A stretch of DNA of 64,000 nt. It comes from Brachypodium distachyon (taxonomy: Eukaryota; Streptophyta; Magnoliopsida; Poales; Poaceae). The notes below the pieces were generated by a model that did no database searches, was not told where the DNA came from, and saw only the letters and a list, made by a program, of their open reading frames with translations. This document shows positions 24,494 through 35,513 of the stretch, in pieces; within the stretch, counting starts at the first letter, position 1, and the number at the start of each line of letters is the position of its first letter. The translations under genes and the position numbers were made by a program. The stretch covers positions 17,764,613 to 17,828,612 of the forward strand of contig NC_016135.3 in NCBI RefSeq assembly GCF_000005505.3. The letters are read 5' to 3'.

Positions 24494-25855
24494 GGTTACA
24501 AGCCCCCCTTGGAATTCAAACCTTCAAATCAGTAGCATAAAAAAACATGATATGGTTCATAAATCAACCTAAATTACACAAACTATATATAGAACTACCC
24601 TGACAGTAAACTAAAATTACCAGGTAAAATCTACAGAAATTGCCAAGTAAAAAAGAGATTGCACCCATAAATGCAAGCACCCTATGTAGCAAAATTAGTC
24701 CCAGAAAAGATCACCAGTTGGGTGTGCACAGAGCAGAAGCATATGCATGTAGGAGCACTATAGGTTAGTTTTAGTACACATCGTACAACAACTGCCCCAG
24801 CACTACAAAAATTACCACTCCAAAAACGAAAACCCACGTCTTAACACAAACACTTGCAACCTCATATCTCACCCCAGGAACAAGTAGGGGTTTACAGTTA
24901 CAATCCTAAGCCAAGTGGAACACTGAAAACATTGTGAAAATCGGCCCCTATTATAACCAAATACTGCAAAGGGGCAATGCAAGCAGGGGAACTGCCCCTT
25001 CAAAATGGTGCGGGATACCACCCCAAATCAACAGAAATCGCCGGGCAAACACCAACCTGATAAGCATTTACTAAGGATGTACTAATCGTGGTACTACTCA
25101 ACCACGCCTACACATCACCCTTCCCCTTCCCCAACACCCCCTCTCTCCCCATCCCGAAACAGCAACCCCCGCTCTCAAAAAAACCTACCGCGAAGCGAAT
25201 CAATGGACGACCATGATTCCACTAGAAAAGTCGCGGGATAGAAACACGAACACCCTAGTGGCCCCGCCGGCGAGATTGCGGCGAACAGAGGACGAAATGC
25301 GAACAAATCTCGAACAAATTTACTTGATCCCCTTCTAGAAACCGCCCAAAATCACCGCATCGAGCGCAAATGAACACGCAGGCGATGAAATTGAACACAT
25401 ACAAATCACTCACGACACCATTAGGTACACCATAGCGCAAAATCAATCGCATGCACATCCATTTGCTCTAACAGAAGCTCGAGCAATCCTATCTGGGGAG
25501 AAACCATGCACAAAACGGGCGGCGGAGGCCATACCTAGATCGCCAGTGGGGGCGTGGTAGTGGGACGAAGCGTCGGATCGTGCCCCGGATCGAATATCGT
25601 CGGATGCCGACGAAGAAAATCCGGCAAAACTTTGGGCAGCGGAGCAGCAGAGAGCGCATCAGCGCGAGAGAGGCGACGGGGCGGTGGTTTGCAAATGGGG
25701 AACGGTTCGAGCGGAGGAAGAGAAGCGGCACGGTTTTCAATTTCGAACAGTCCCGTACGGGCCCACACGTCAGTCGGGCGCTGGACGCGCGCGGGCCAAT
25801 CAGAAGCGTCGCGCGGGAGGGAAAAATAAAGAACGTCAGTTCTTTATAATTTGGG

Positions 25856-25933
25856 TTTTTTATATAGATACATTCATATTTGGACAAATTTGAGTCACTT
25901 AATATTTTTTGTTTGTAAGAAAGTCACTTAATA
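25856..25933. mobile_element. Right half of the split Stowaway MITE
   Basis: After the second TTTTTTATA, the sequence TAGATACATTCATATTTGGA and TTTGAGTCACTTAATAT forms the right half of the MITE begun at 12620. The terminal GGAGGGAGTA is missing. Plastid-derived sequence follows from about 25934. Confidence 0.7.
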
Positions 25934-26151
25934 TATACTTTTAATGTCGAATCAGGATTCACTAAGACAGAAATAAAGCATTGGGTCGAACTCTTCTTTG
26001 GTGTTAAGGTAGTAGCTGTGAATAGGCATCGACTACCCGGAAAGGGTAGAAGAATAGGATCTATTCTGCGACATACAATGCATTACAGACGTATGATCAT
26101 TACCCTTCAACCGGGTTATTTTATTCCACTTCTAGATAGAGAAAAAAAACT
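25934..26151 (+). pseudogene. rpl23: Nuclear copy of plastid rpl23 (fragment)
   Basis: The frame reads [20 protein letters not shown], then [28 protein letters not shown] and PLLDRE. This is the C-terminal two thirds of grass plastid ribosomal protein uL23. Differences from the expected plastid protein (for example VNR for VNS, and RHT for GHT) suggest an old transfer. The N-terminus is missing. Either the IR-borne gene or the grass plastid rpl23 pseudogene could be the source, but continuation into rpl2 favours the IR gene. Confidence 0.85.
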
Positions 26152-26171
26152 AAAGAATAATACTTAATAAT

Positions 26172-26291
26172 ACGGCGAAACATTTATACAAAACGCCTAT
26201 CTCGAGTACACGCAAGGGAACCGTGGACAGGCAAGTGAAATCCAATCCACGAAATAATTTGATCCATGGACGGCACCGTTGTGGTAAAGGT
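26172..26291 (+). pseudogene. rpl2: Nuclear copy of plastid rpl2 (5' fragment)
   Basis: Starting at ACG (26172-26174), the frame reads (T)[17 protein letters not shown], then [20 protein letters not shown]. This is the beginning of plastid ribosomal protein uL2, in the same order after rpl23 as in the plastid S10 operon. In grass plastids this start is an ACG that RNA editing turns into AUG. Retention of ACG shows the copy came from DNA. It stops abruptly at GGTAAAGGT. Confidence 0.88.
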
Positions 26292-27376
26292 CTCTTAATA
26301 TGATATGAAATGAAACGGAGGTAGTACTTGGGAACAACCTGAATGGGGGACATCCGCTAAAAAAAAACCCTGACGGGGGACATTGAGAGAGCATCTGGTG
26401 GAGAGATATTGACCATTTTAGCCGTTGGGACGTGTCTATCTAGCTCGAACGTCCGCAGCGTCCGTCACGCACGCAGCCCCGATGGGCAGGTGAGGCCGCT
26501 CTCAACCGCGCGTGGGAATCGGCTCGGCAGTTCGATCGTGTCACAATCTGATAGTCAGATCTTGTTCAGAACGCAGAAGGTGTGAGCGTTGGAAACGAAG
26601 AGTGTGCGCTGCGGCTCGAGTGTCGACTCCGGCCGATCGATCCGGTCGCCCACCGCACCGCGCCCAGCCGTCCCCGCTAGACCGCGCAACCTCACTCGAC
26701 AGCGACACACGACAGACCAATAGACCATTCAGTACTGTACTACTTCTCCGCAGCAATACCGCAACACGTCAAGGTACTCATCAAAGTCTCAATGCACGTA
26801 ACATACTCTTCCTTGGTTCCGTTCCGGAAACAGTATAGCCACAACAGCGACACAGGCAACCGCAGCCCAGCTACCTCTCACCTTGCACAAACTTCCTCCG
26901 GGCAAGGATGAGGATGAGTTGGACTACTGGTCGAGCAACCGGGGCGTTGGGGGTCTCCCCTCTCCCGTGAGTTAGCAAGCGGAGACTTGGTCCAACGGCC
27001 GGTCAGTTCCCGTACTGGCTCGTACATTCCCCGCGCGCGAGGAAGTCCACGGCGGGGATGTCACGACTCGCGACTGGACTGGAGTAGCTAAATATCGCCC
27101 GGTTTCGTTTCCAGGATTTCCAAGTCTTTGAACTTTGTCCACAACTTCCCCTGGCGCCCCGAGTAAGCTTCCTTTCCTTGCGGCGATATCGTCCACAAAG
27201 CAGGCAGGAAAAACGCAGCAACGGCAACGTCCTGGAAGATATAGATGCCGTGCAATACACAACCGGACAGGCGGTTTTGCGTTTCTCGTGTCTCGTACTG
27301 CTCTTAAGTGAAGAAACAAAGAAAGATAAGAGCAACTCGGTGCTGATCTGCTCTTTGAATTCGATCGGTGCCGGCG
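26292..27376. other. Intergenic; probable promoter and leader of the PTI1-like kinase
   Basis: Unique sequence of moderately high GC content between the plastid-derived fragment and the kinase gene. I see no repeat, RNA gene or additional coding exon. The last few hundred bases presumably hold the kinase promoter and 5' UTR. Confidence 0.4.
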
Positions 27377-29044
27377 ATGAGGTGGTGGGAGAGCGTGAAG
27401 AGCTACGCCGGCAACCTCGGTTGCGTCCCTCGGATCGGGAGGAAGGAGCCCGAGGATCTTTACTCTTACCCAATCGATCCGCCCGGTGAGTGAACTAAGC
27501 ATATCTCATCTCTCTTGTTTAATTGGATTCAGAGTTCTTGCGCTCTATCTTGATAAATATGCTCCAAAAACAAGAGAGATTGCTGCGAGTACATGCAGAC
27601 ATGCAGCCCATGTTCAGTTGCTCTGTCGCCCAAGCTGAGACCAACAATTTTCCTTCCATTCCCCCCCGAAGAAAACAACAATTCTGCTTCCGTCGTTGTT
27701 TAGTTTCTCGTCTCATTGTTTAATCAGAGAAACGGAGAGGATCGCGGGGTCTTGCTGCGGCGGCGGAGGAGGACCCAGCGGACAGGACGATCGAGGTGCC
27801 GGCGGTGGCGCTCCGAGAAGTGAACGAGATAACGGGCGGCTTCGACGGCGAGAAGCTGATCGGGCAGGGTTCCTACGCCAAGGTGTACAAGGTGACCCTC
27901 CGGAGCGCTCGGCTGGCCGTGGTGAAGAAGCTGGAGAAGCCGTCCAAGCACGCGTCCAACGACGTGTTCCTGCGGCAGCTGGCCGTGGCGTCCAAGCTCC
28001 GGCACGAACACTTCGTGCGCCTGCTGGGTTACACCGTCAGCGGCGACCTCCGGGTGCTGGTCTACGAGTTCGCATCCATGGGCACCCTCCACGACGCCCT
28101 CCACGGCCCTGCGAGGGGAGAAGAACAAGAAGAAGGAGTGCAGGAGGGTGAGGATCAGAGGCCGGTGTTGAGCTGGGCGCACCGGGTGCAGATCGCGCTG
28201 GACGCGGCCAGGGGCCTGGAGTACCTGCACGAGAAGGCCCGGCCCGCGGTGACCCACAAGGACGTGAGGTCCACCAACGTGCTGCTGTTCGACGGGATGA
28301 GGGCTAAGATTGCCGATTACAACATGTTCAGCCAGGCCGCCGACATGGCCCGCCTCAACCGCTCCACCCACACGCTCGGCTCCTTCGGCTACCAGGCGCC
28401 CGAGTACGTGTTCATTGCAATTTGCCTTGCTTATTGCTTGGTTGGTTTCTGAATCCTGAACTGTGAGATGGTTCGGTTGCTTTAATCAGGTACGCCATGA
28501 CGGGGCAGATGACGGACAAGAGCGACGTGTACAGCTTCGGGATAGTCCTCCTGGAGCTCCTCACGGGGAGGAAGCCGCTGGACCGGACGCTGCCGCAGGG
28601 CCAGCGGAGCCTCGTCAACTGGGTACGTGAGCAATGCTTGAAATTTTCTACTGTGTACGTTTCTTCCGTTTTTGCCGGTGAACGATCAAAGATGAGGAAT
28701 TGATGGCTGGTTCTCCTGCCCTCGTCTGACATGTGCACCAGGCGTCTCCGCTGCTGACCGAAGACAGAGCCCAGGAATGCATCGATCCCAGGCTCGGCGA
28801 CCAGTACCCTCCAACCGGAGCTCTCAAGGTCTCCTCTCCCTCTAAACACAACTCGTATTTGTTACAAGCCGAGCCCCCGTCTCCGTGTAGTCTAATCTCT
28901 CTAACACTGCAAGTTCTGGTGTTGCAGCTGGGGAGGATCGCGGTGCAGTGTCTGCAGTACGACCCCACCTTCCGGCCGTCCATGGGCACCATCGCCCGCG
29001 TGATCAACTACGCCGTCGTGCGGGACCAGCAGGGAGTGGTCTGA
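27377..29044 (+). CDS. PTI1-like receptor-like cytoplasmic kinase
   Basis: A cytosolic or membrane-associated Ser/Thr kinase of the Pto-interacting-1 type, a group acting downstream of receptor kinases and OXI1/AGC kinases (family knowledge). Exons 27377-27485, 27728-28403, 28490-28622, 28742-28828 and 28928-29044 give 373 aa in frame. The N-terminus ([12 protein letters not shown]) has a Cys that could be lipidated. Kinase landmarks are [10 protein letters not shown], the ATP-site Lys in [19 protein letters not shown] (HRD replaced by HKD, catalytic Asp kept), KIADYN (DFG position), [30 protein letters not shown] and RPSM. An acidic insert, [14 protein letters not shown], sits between subdomains V and VI. 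The usual helix-C Glu seems replaced by Val (SNDVFLRQ), so activity may be altered. The start is the first ATG giving the PTI1-like N-terminal layout. Confidence 0.9.
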
Positions 29045-30377
29045 ATGGTCAAGTTTTTGCAGGTTGCCACCGTCCCTTGTACAATGATATTGGTGAAGTT
29101 TCAAAAAAAAAAAGTGCTGAGTATATTGGTGTAAATTTGTAAGTTTGAGCAGAGGTTGACAGGACCGATCCGGAAGCAATTTATTTAGGCTCATTTCTGA
29201 AGCATACGCACATACATTTGCTCTCTCTTTTATGTCTTGTGTTGCGACTTGCGAGAAGAGAGAAGAGACGTTTGCAGATGCTGAGCCGAGCACTGGTCCC
29301 GGCACAAAAACAGAAGAAGAATTGGGCTATTACCTGTTAGTATTACGGTGGATTATGATAAAAAGTTTTTTTTTCTATTTTGAAAGTAAACCCATGTTTG
29401 AATGTTGCAAGTGCATCAGGTGGTTCCACGACATAGCACCAACATTACAACATACAGGTTAGGGTAGAAATGGTGCGGACGAACAAAAGCACCACCATAG
29501 GTGTATAGGAGCTCATATGCCAAAATGTGGAGTACATCAGTTTTGCCCAATGCAAACGAGAACAAAATGTATAGTACATCAGTTTTGCCCAAGCCCCAAG
29601 GCAAACGAGAATTGCCGTATCTTACCAATCTGTGTGGAATAAGTAAAAGCCCACCCGGGATCTGTTGCCCCAAGAAAGTTGAAGGGGAAAAAGGAAAAAG
29701 AATAAGATGGCCTTTTCCGTATAAATATTTCTTTTGCTATTACAGTTTACAAGAGCGTTTGGTTTAATCTACCATGCTACATGAAATTTGTGGTTCACGG
29801 CAAAAAGAATTTCTTCTATACCTACCTGCAAAACAAAAAGGAAACAAGTCCACAAAAACTCCTCAGAATGAGATTGTCTTATAGAACAAAAGTTTATGTT
29901 TACCTAAGCTGGATATAACAACAATTAACAGAACAAACAAAGTGTCACTTTTGAGATGAAGAAACGATGTGATTATTAGGTTGCTATAAGCCAGTAGGAT
30001 CACTTCAGTTTTTTCATTTGGGCAGAATAAACAAGGTGTTTTCCTTTTGTTGACAAACAATTAATCAATAGATCATTCAAACAAAAAGATTATTAGCTTG
30101 CTTTAAGCCAGTAGGATCACTTTAGGTTTCTTTGGTCCAGTGATAAGGTCTTTACCCCGTATACACTAGCTGGTTCTAGAACCTTGAACTCTTTTCTTAT
30201 ACTAGCTGTTGTGACAAAAACCAACCACAATGGCCACACAGCAAGTGAAGAGTTCCAAACTATTCCATTCAAGGTTCAGAACTATAATTGTTGTTGGATG
30301 CATGATTTACAAAGTAAAGCAGTGGCTTCTATCAAAACAAGAAAGAAAAAAGTATCAGACTCACCTCAAATGTAATG
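29045..30377. other. Convergent spacer and 3' UTRs
   Basis: Spacer between the kinase (+) and the nucleotide-sugar transporter (-), which converge here. A segment of about 35 bp, TAAGCCAGTAGGATCACTT, occurs twice (about 29987 and 30104). A tRNA-like relic lies at 30131-30192. I see no protein-coding gene. Confidence 0.45.
30131..30192 (+). other. tRNA-like (SINE-type) relic
   Basis: TTGGTCCAGTGATAAGGTC resembles a Pol III A box with D-arm, and GGTTCTAGAACCTTGAACTC about 30 bp later resembles a B box with T-loop. The arms are too degenerate for a functional tRNA. It is probably a tRNA-derived retroposon relic. Confidence 0.3.
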
Positions 30378-33300
30378 TTAAGTTGGCAACAATGGTTTTC
30401 TATCATCAATCGCGCTAAGGTGGCTTGCCTGAAATAACGGCCAGCTTAGTAAGTAAGTCACTACAACAGAAGAATGTTATTCTTGATTTTATTTAGTCAG
30501 ACAATGTTTCACTTACATCACCAGCTGCACCAGCAGTCATATTTACAAAGGAAGAATCAGATGACCTGCCAAACAGAACGTTTTGTTAGATTAGTGTTCG
30601 GAAATATTTTATGAACATCACAAATTAATGCTACCGCCAGTTGCGTCTTTGCTAGCCAGACAGGAGTCAAGACTTCAATTGTAATTCCAAGAATTTAGAA
30701 AAATTACAGGGATATTAATTTCACACTTTCACTTCATATGCCATTAGTATAAAGTAGAAAAACAAGGTCAAAGAAATATTATATCACCTGTGTTTCTGTG
30801 CATCTCCCAACTCTAAGGTTCCAGCTGGTTTGTCATCTTTGACTTTGGCTAGTGGAGAGAAAAACTGAAACAGAAATAGCAGTTACTAAAGAAGTTCAGT
30901 TCAGGGTATGCATCAACAGGGGGCAACAAGCTGAAGTATGAAAAACAAAAATCACCTGATGCATTGAAATAAACACTATTGAGATGCCTAGGAGAAAGTT
31001 AATGGTCAAGGTATGCCCCAAAAATGCAGCAGAAGCTAGACCAGTAAAAATAGTGGCCACTGTTGATGAGTACTTCTTCAAAATTGTGTCTGCAGTATGA
31101 TCTCAGTTAATCATTGAGAATGTGAAACTATGACAGCATATAATACAAAAAGAGCCAGGGACAGGAAGAACTAATAATACGAGATAAAGAAATGTGTATA
31201 TCATCATTTACCTGCATACTTAAAGAAGAATGAAGAGAGAATTCCTTGGGCGGCATTGTTACATATGAGAAAAAATGTGGCCCTTGAATGCCCTCGAAGG
31301 ATATCAAAACTCTCCGGCCCTGCAAACACATGGTGCAAATTTATACCACATATGCATAGCTTATGCTGCAATAGCAAATAGTTAGAAGAAAACATAAGAC
31401 AAAGGAAATTCATGAAATAATTCATTAATGTTCGAATATATAACAATAAAAACATGCAAGAACACATGGCTTAAGTTCCTGAGTTCATAGATAACAATGT
31501 TTATGTAGGAACCAAACGATACTCAAACCGTAGTTCATGGCATGTCATTTTGATCAATATATCAAGCACTAAAAGGCCATCATATTGCCTTTACTATTGT
31601 AACCTCAAAGGTAAAAGAGAAATCCCAACTTCGCACCATTTCACTGGGAAAATATCATAAAAAACCTATTTCCCAGGCCAAACCAACACAGAACTTCAAA
31701 TACAGCAGTCTTATGCATAACAGCCTTATAACTCAGCAAGGACAGCAAGTTTTCACGTAATACGCTAACCTTGAAATATGACAGTCCCGAGGATGCCAAG
31801 GAAGTTAAAAATTGCACCATAGCCATACAGAAAAACATTCTGCAAATTGTGTGTAACGGGTTACTGGTTAGTGTGAATGAGGGAGGGGGTGCTCAGAAGA
31901 AAGGACAATGAGCAGGTGTTTGCCAGTCCGAACTGGTAAGCATAAAAAAAACACATGACAAGGAGCGTGATGTTACGAACTTAGGGGAGTTTGGATTTGG
32001 GGTATTTCTCCGGTATTTAGTTCACAACAACAAAAAATACCCCTCATCCAGACAAGCCCTTGCTGCTTTCGGGCAGAAAATGGGTAGAGCATTATGCACG
32101 TGGACTATCATAATTTGAAAGACCCGGAAGCCAATACTTTAGTAGAAATTACCTGAAGATAGATGCTTGTGTCGAATTGGCTTTTTAAGGCATATTCATT
32201 GTAGACAGAGGCAAATGATGGGACAGTAACCTACAATCCCACATAAATATCTATATGCATGAGAAATAAAAACAGATAAAATAAAGATCAAACGGTTCAG
32301 TAGAAACTTACAAAAATTAGTGTGTATATGTATGCAATTGTGGTGACTGGAAGACCAAAAGTTTTGGCCCCCTCAGGTATTGAGCGTAGCTGATTTACAC
32401 TGATCCCAATAAGCAACAGACCAAGGGCTTCCCACTGATATTCATCATAAGAGAAATAAGAGAAAGGGTCATTTATCAATATTTTCAAAAGCATTTGAAT
32501 GACAGCGGTTGCAGAACACATAGGTGCATGCACTAGTTCTTCCTGTATTTGATTTTACTGAAGTTGCACTATCATTTTTAGCCAATTCAGGATTGTAACT
32601 GAGAATGTCAACCATCATTGATAGCAAATAGCAACTTATTATTAGTACAAAGGTCATGAAAAATACAGTAGTCAGCAGAGGGGAGATAAATATAACTTTG
32701 ACAAAAGAAATGCAATTTGCCCACTGTTTTAGAAAATTCTAGCAGTATTTAAACATGGAAACTAAATCTAATATATTAACCATAAGAAGCCATTAATAGT
32801 TTTTCTATTTAATCAACACCTAATTTGAGAATTTATCAGGTGCACACAGCTGTACAGAGTAAGTTAATAAGCACAATATTTATCCTCAATAGTTGCAATG
32901 CCAGCCTCATGCTCACCTGAATAATAGAGAATTTCCTTCTCATTATAAATTTCAGTAGGACAGCTATGACAAGTACCTGGATTGTACAGATACGAGTACA
33001 TTAGTAATTTTGTGTTTATCAAACACAGGGAAGGACACATCCTCACACAAGAACACAACAGACACCGCATGGCTCAGCGTGCGAACAGGGTAATACATGA
33101 AAAACGAGTACCTTCAAGTTGCTTAGCATCTTCACAGTCGCAGGATTGAAGTATAACTGCATGGGAGGTATAGTAGTTTTTTCAGATGATTGAATAGTCA
33201 CTTTTGGCCTCTGCTGCTAGGGATGCGCAGCCAAGGGAAGTATGATAGTTGTAACTTATAACTAAATCCAATGTCATGGAAATTGCAAAAATTACAGTAG

Positions 33301-35513
33301 AAAATATTGCATGAGTGTACATGGATATAAAATTAATAAAACATAAACATATTAAAAGGTGGCGAAGGCTCCATGTCCAAACTCAAGAAAAAGAATTTCT
33401 GAAAAATGGTAATTGAAAAATTATTGATTTATTCATCAGCTGGACACCTACTATCAAGGCTTTGATCTCTTCCTTTGCAGTAGTCCTTTTGTCCCTTGTT
33501 TGTCGATGAAAGAATAATAAAGGGCATAGCTAGCAGACCTATCAGAAAATCATCTAAGGACGAGAGTTCCGATAAAATGGTAGCAAAGAAATTCCTGCTG
33601 TTTGGCTGACACCAGTTGGCATTACCAACAAAACTGAGTTCAATCCAGCTTGTTAAATATTCAATGTGATGTGAGTTCTTTGAATTCACTAAGAAAAATC
33701 TCTGGTTTGATCCTCCCAAGGTAGGTGAACAAAGGTGATAGTCAAGTGCTTTTGGAGGGGTGCCAGAGACTATTTTGTGCATTAGTTTTATACTGTCAAA
33801 AACTCATAACTAAAGAAAAGTGCATAGATTTTATCAAATATTTTAACAAACTACATCAAAATATACTGCAAGTCTCATAAATATCAAGAGTACCAAAAAC
33901 ATTTACTGGAGTAAAATATATACAGGTATGATGCACAGAAGAACAGGATTTCAAACTTTTACCTGCATGATAAACTTTAGGTAGTTGTTGATAGCATATA
34001 GTAAAGCGGGAATAGCTAAGAGTACGTTGTTACGGGCTGCCTACACAAGAAAACATTAACGAACCAAACGATCAGTTGATGTGCGTAAAACTATAGGCAT
34101 AGAGCTGAAATAAATAATAAATTAGATACAAGAAAACTGAATGAGGGTCACTTGCATAAAGACAGCGAAAAATATTAGCAACACTTTTCCCAGGAAACTG
34201 AAAACAAATAGGAAAAAAATTCCCATATGTGATTTAATATTCGATATGTAAGTAGTGTATCTTATCTTTGTGCATGTAAACACAACCAACAAAGAGTGCA
34301 AGCCGTTCTACATTCTAAGAGATAAATCACCTGTACAAAGGTCGAGAGTGACAGGAGTGGCTTCTCCCCAACCTTCTGTTTCCTAGACTGCCAAATAGAA
34401 GATTGACAACATTAGGGGGTGACACTTTAACAGAACAGAACACACAAAATATTGTCGAATGTAAACACATACTGCTTTGCTGTCTTGCTGGTCTAATGAA
34501 AATAAAAACATTTATAAATAAATTTCTAGAACACTTCGATTAATCATTGCGGCATTAGCAACAATGCATGAAAAAAATTGATAGTTCTTAGAAGGATTGT
34601 ATAGATTCACAAGGGATGAAACACAAATAACAATTGGGGAAGCAGGAACTAACCTGGATTATTAGCATTATGATAGCAAAGAAAACTTTTGTAACTTCTG
34701 TCAAAAAGTTAACGCTGATGGGACTGAACTGAAACTTTCCATCAACCTTGCACATAAAGACTAGGATAGGCTGCAGAACAGAGAAACTAATTAGCGAAGT
34801 TGCAAAGTTGCACCTTGTCTACAGTCAGATACATGCTACAGTTTGGCTATATGTTTGTCCTGTCTCCAGTACAGGTAGTTATACAACTATGTTTTGTATT
34901 TATTCTAGATAGAAGGACAGCAGATCTGCCAATAAATCTTTTTGACAAAATGATGACAATATTTGTTAAGGGGACAGTGGTCGAATCAAATGAAAACAAT
35001 AGAGTACGAAATCTGTGTATGTTGGACATACTTGAGAATATGGAAAAACATTCCCTAGCAAATTGGGAGCTCAAGCAAACCTAAAGTACTAGAAGAAGAT
35101 CTGCCCATAACTCCTTTTAATCCATTCTCCTGGTTAGCTCATTTTAGGACGCTAGGGTACAAACAATGATCATATTGTATAAGAACAAGCACATAACATG
35201 GAATTTGACTCCAATTATCATAATACACATTTCCAGGAATATCATACAGAATTCAGTCTCATTGGAACAGTTTTTTTTTGCAAGGCCATCCAAAGAATCT
35301 TTGATTGGATATTCTAAAACATCATCAACAAGATTGAAATACCTGGAGGCCGACCAATATGCAGTCCCCGGACACAAGAAGATAGGTGAGCACGCGTTGT
35401 TTGGACGATATCTTGCTGTGATGCTTGTCATATGCCCTCGAGATGCTCCTGGGGGTGCCTGCCACCACCTTGGAGTGACAGACGCTGCATTCCAGCACCC
35501 CATTCCTCTGCAT
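30378..35513 (-). CDS. Golgi nucleotide-sugar transporter (CMP-sialic acid/UDP-galactose transporter-like)
   Basis: A multi-pass antiporter of the drug/metabolite transporter superfamily that brings nucleotide sugars into the Golgi lumen. Fourteen minus-strand exons (35343-35513, 34654-34770, 34331-34387, 33963-34040, 33112-33156, 32917-32976, 32312-32434, 32153-32230, 31770-31839, 31212-31319, 30956-31089, 30788-30864, 30517-30565 and 30378-30428) join in phase to 405 aa. The N-terminus is [17 protein letters not shown]. Recognisable family blocks are [93 protein letters not shown] and [14 protein letters not shown]. The C-terminus DDRKPLLPT is a hydrophilic tail. About ten membrane helices are expected. 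The length matches plant CMP-sialic acid transporter-like proteins. Plants lack abundant sialic acid, so the real substrate is uncertain. Confidence 0.93.

Larger units (their letters stand above)
12678..25855. mobile_element. 13.2 kb Mutator-like element with transposase and ULP1-like protease genes
   Basis: The element is bounded by a perfect 9-bp duplication, TTTTTTATA, at 12669-12677 and 25856-25864. That length is the hallmark of Mutator-superfamily insertion. The flanks are the two halves of one Stowaway MITE, which fixes the borders independently. No obvious terminal inverted repeat is visible (left end GGACACGACT, right end AATTTGGG), so it resembles the non-TIR class. The left terminus is GC-rich with 61-bp tandem repeats, and the right terminus is also GC-rich. 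A transposase reads inward from the left and a ULP1-type protease gene reads inward from the right. They converge near 17.4-17.8 kb. Both are now broken. Confidence 0.85.

Noticed and set aside
27696..28371. Long open frames antisense to, or in another frame of, the kinase exon
   Set aside because: Composition-driven frames in GC-rich coding DNA. The kinase frame carries all recognisable motifs.
34153..34196. Possible extra transporter exon reading [15 protein letters not shown]
   Set aside because: It looks like a membrane helix, but the family sequence runs directly from FVQ (34331) to AARNN (34040). Including it breaks the conserved order, so it is intron.
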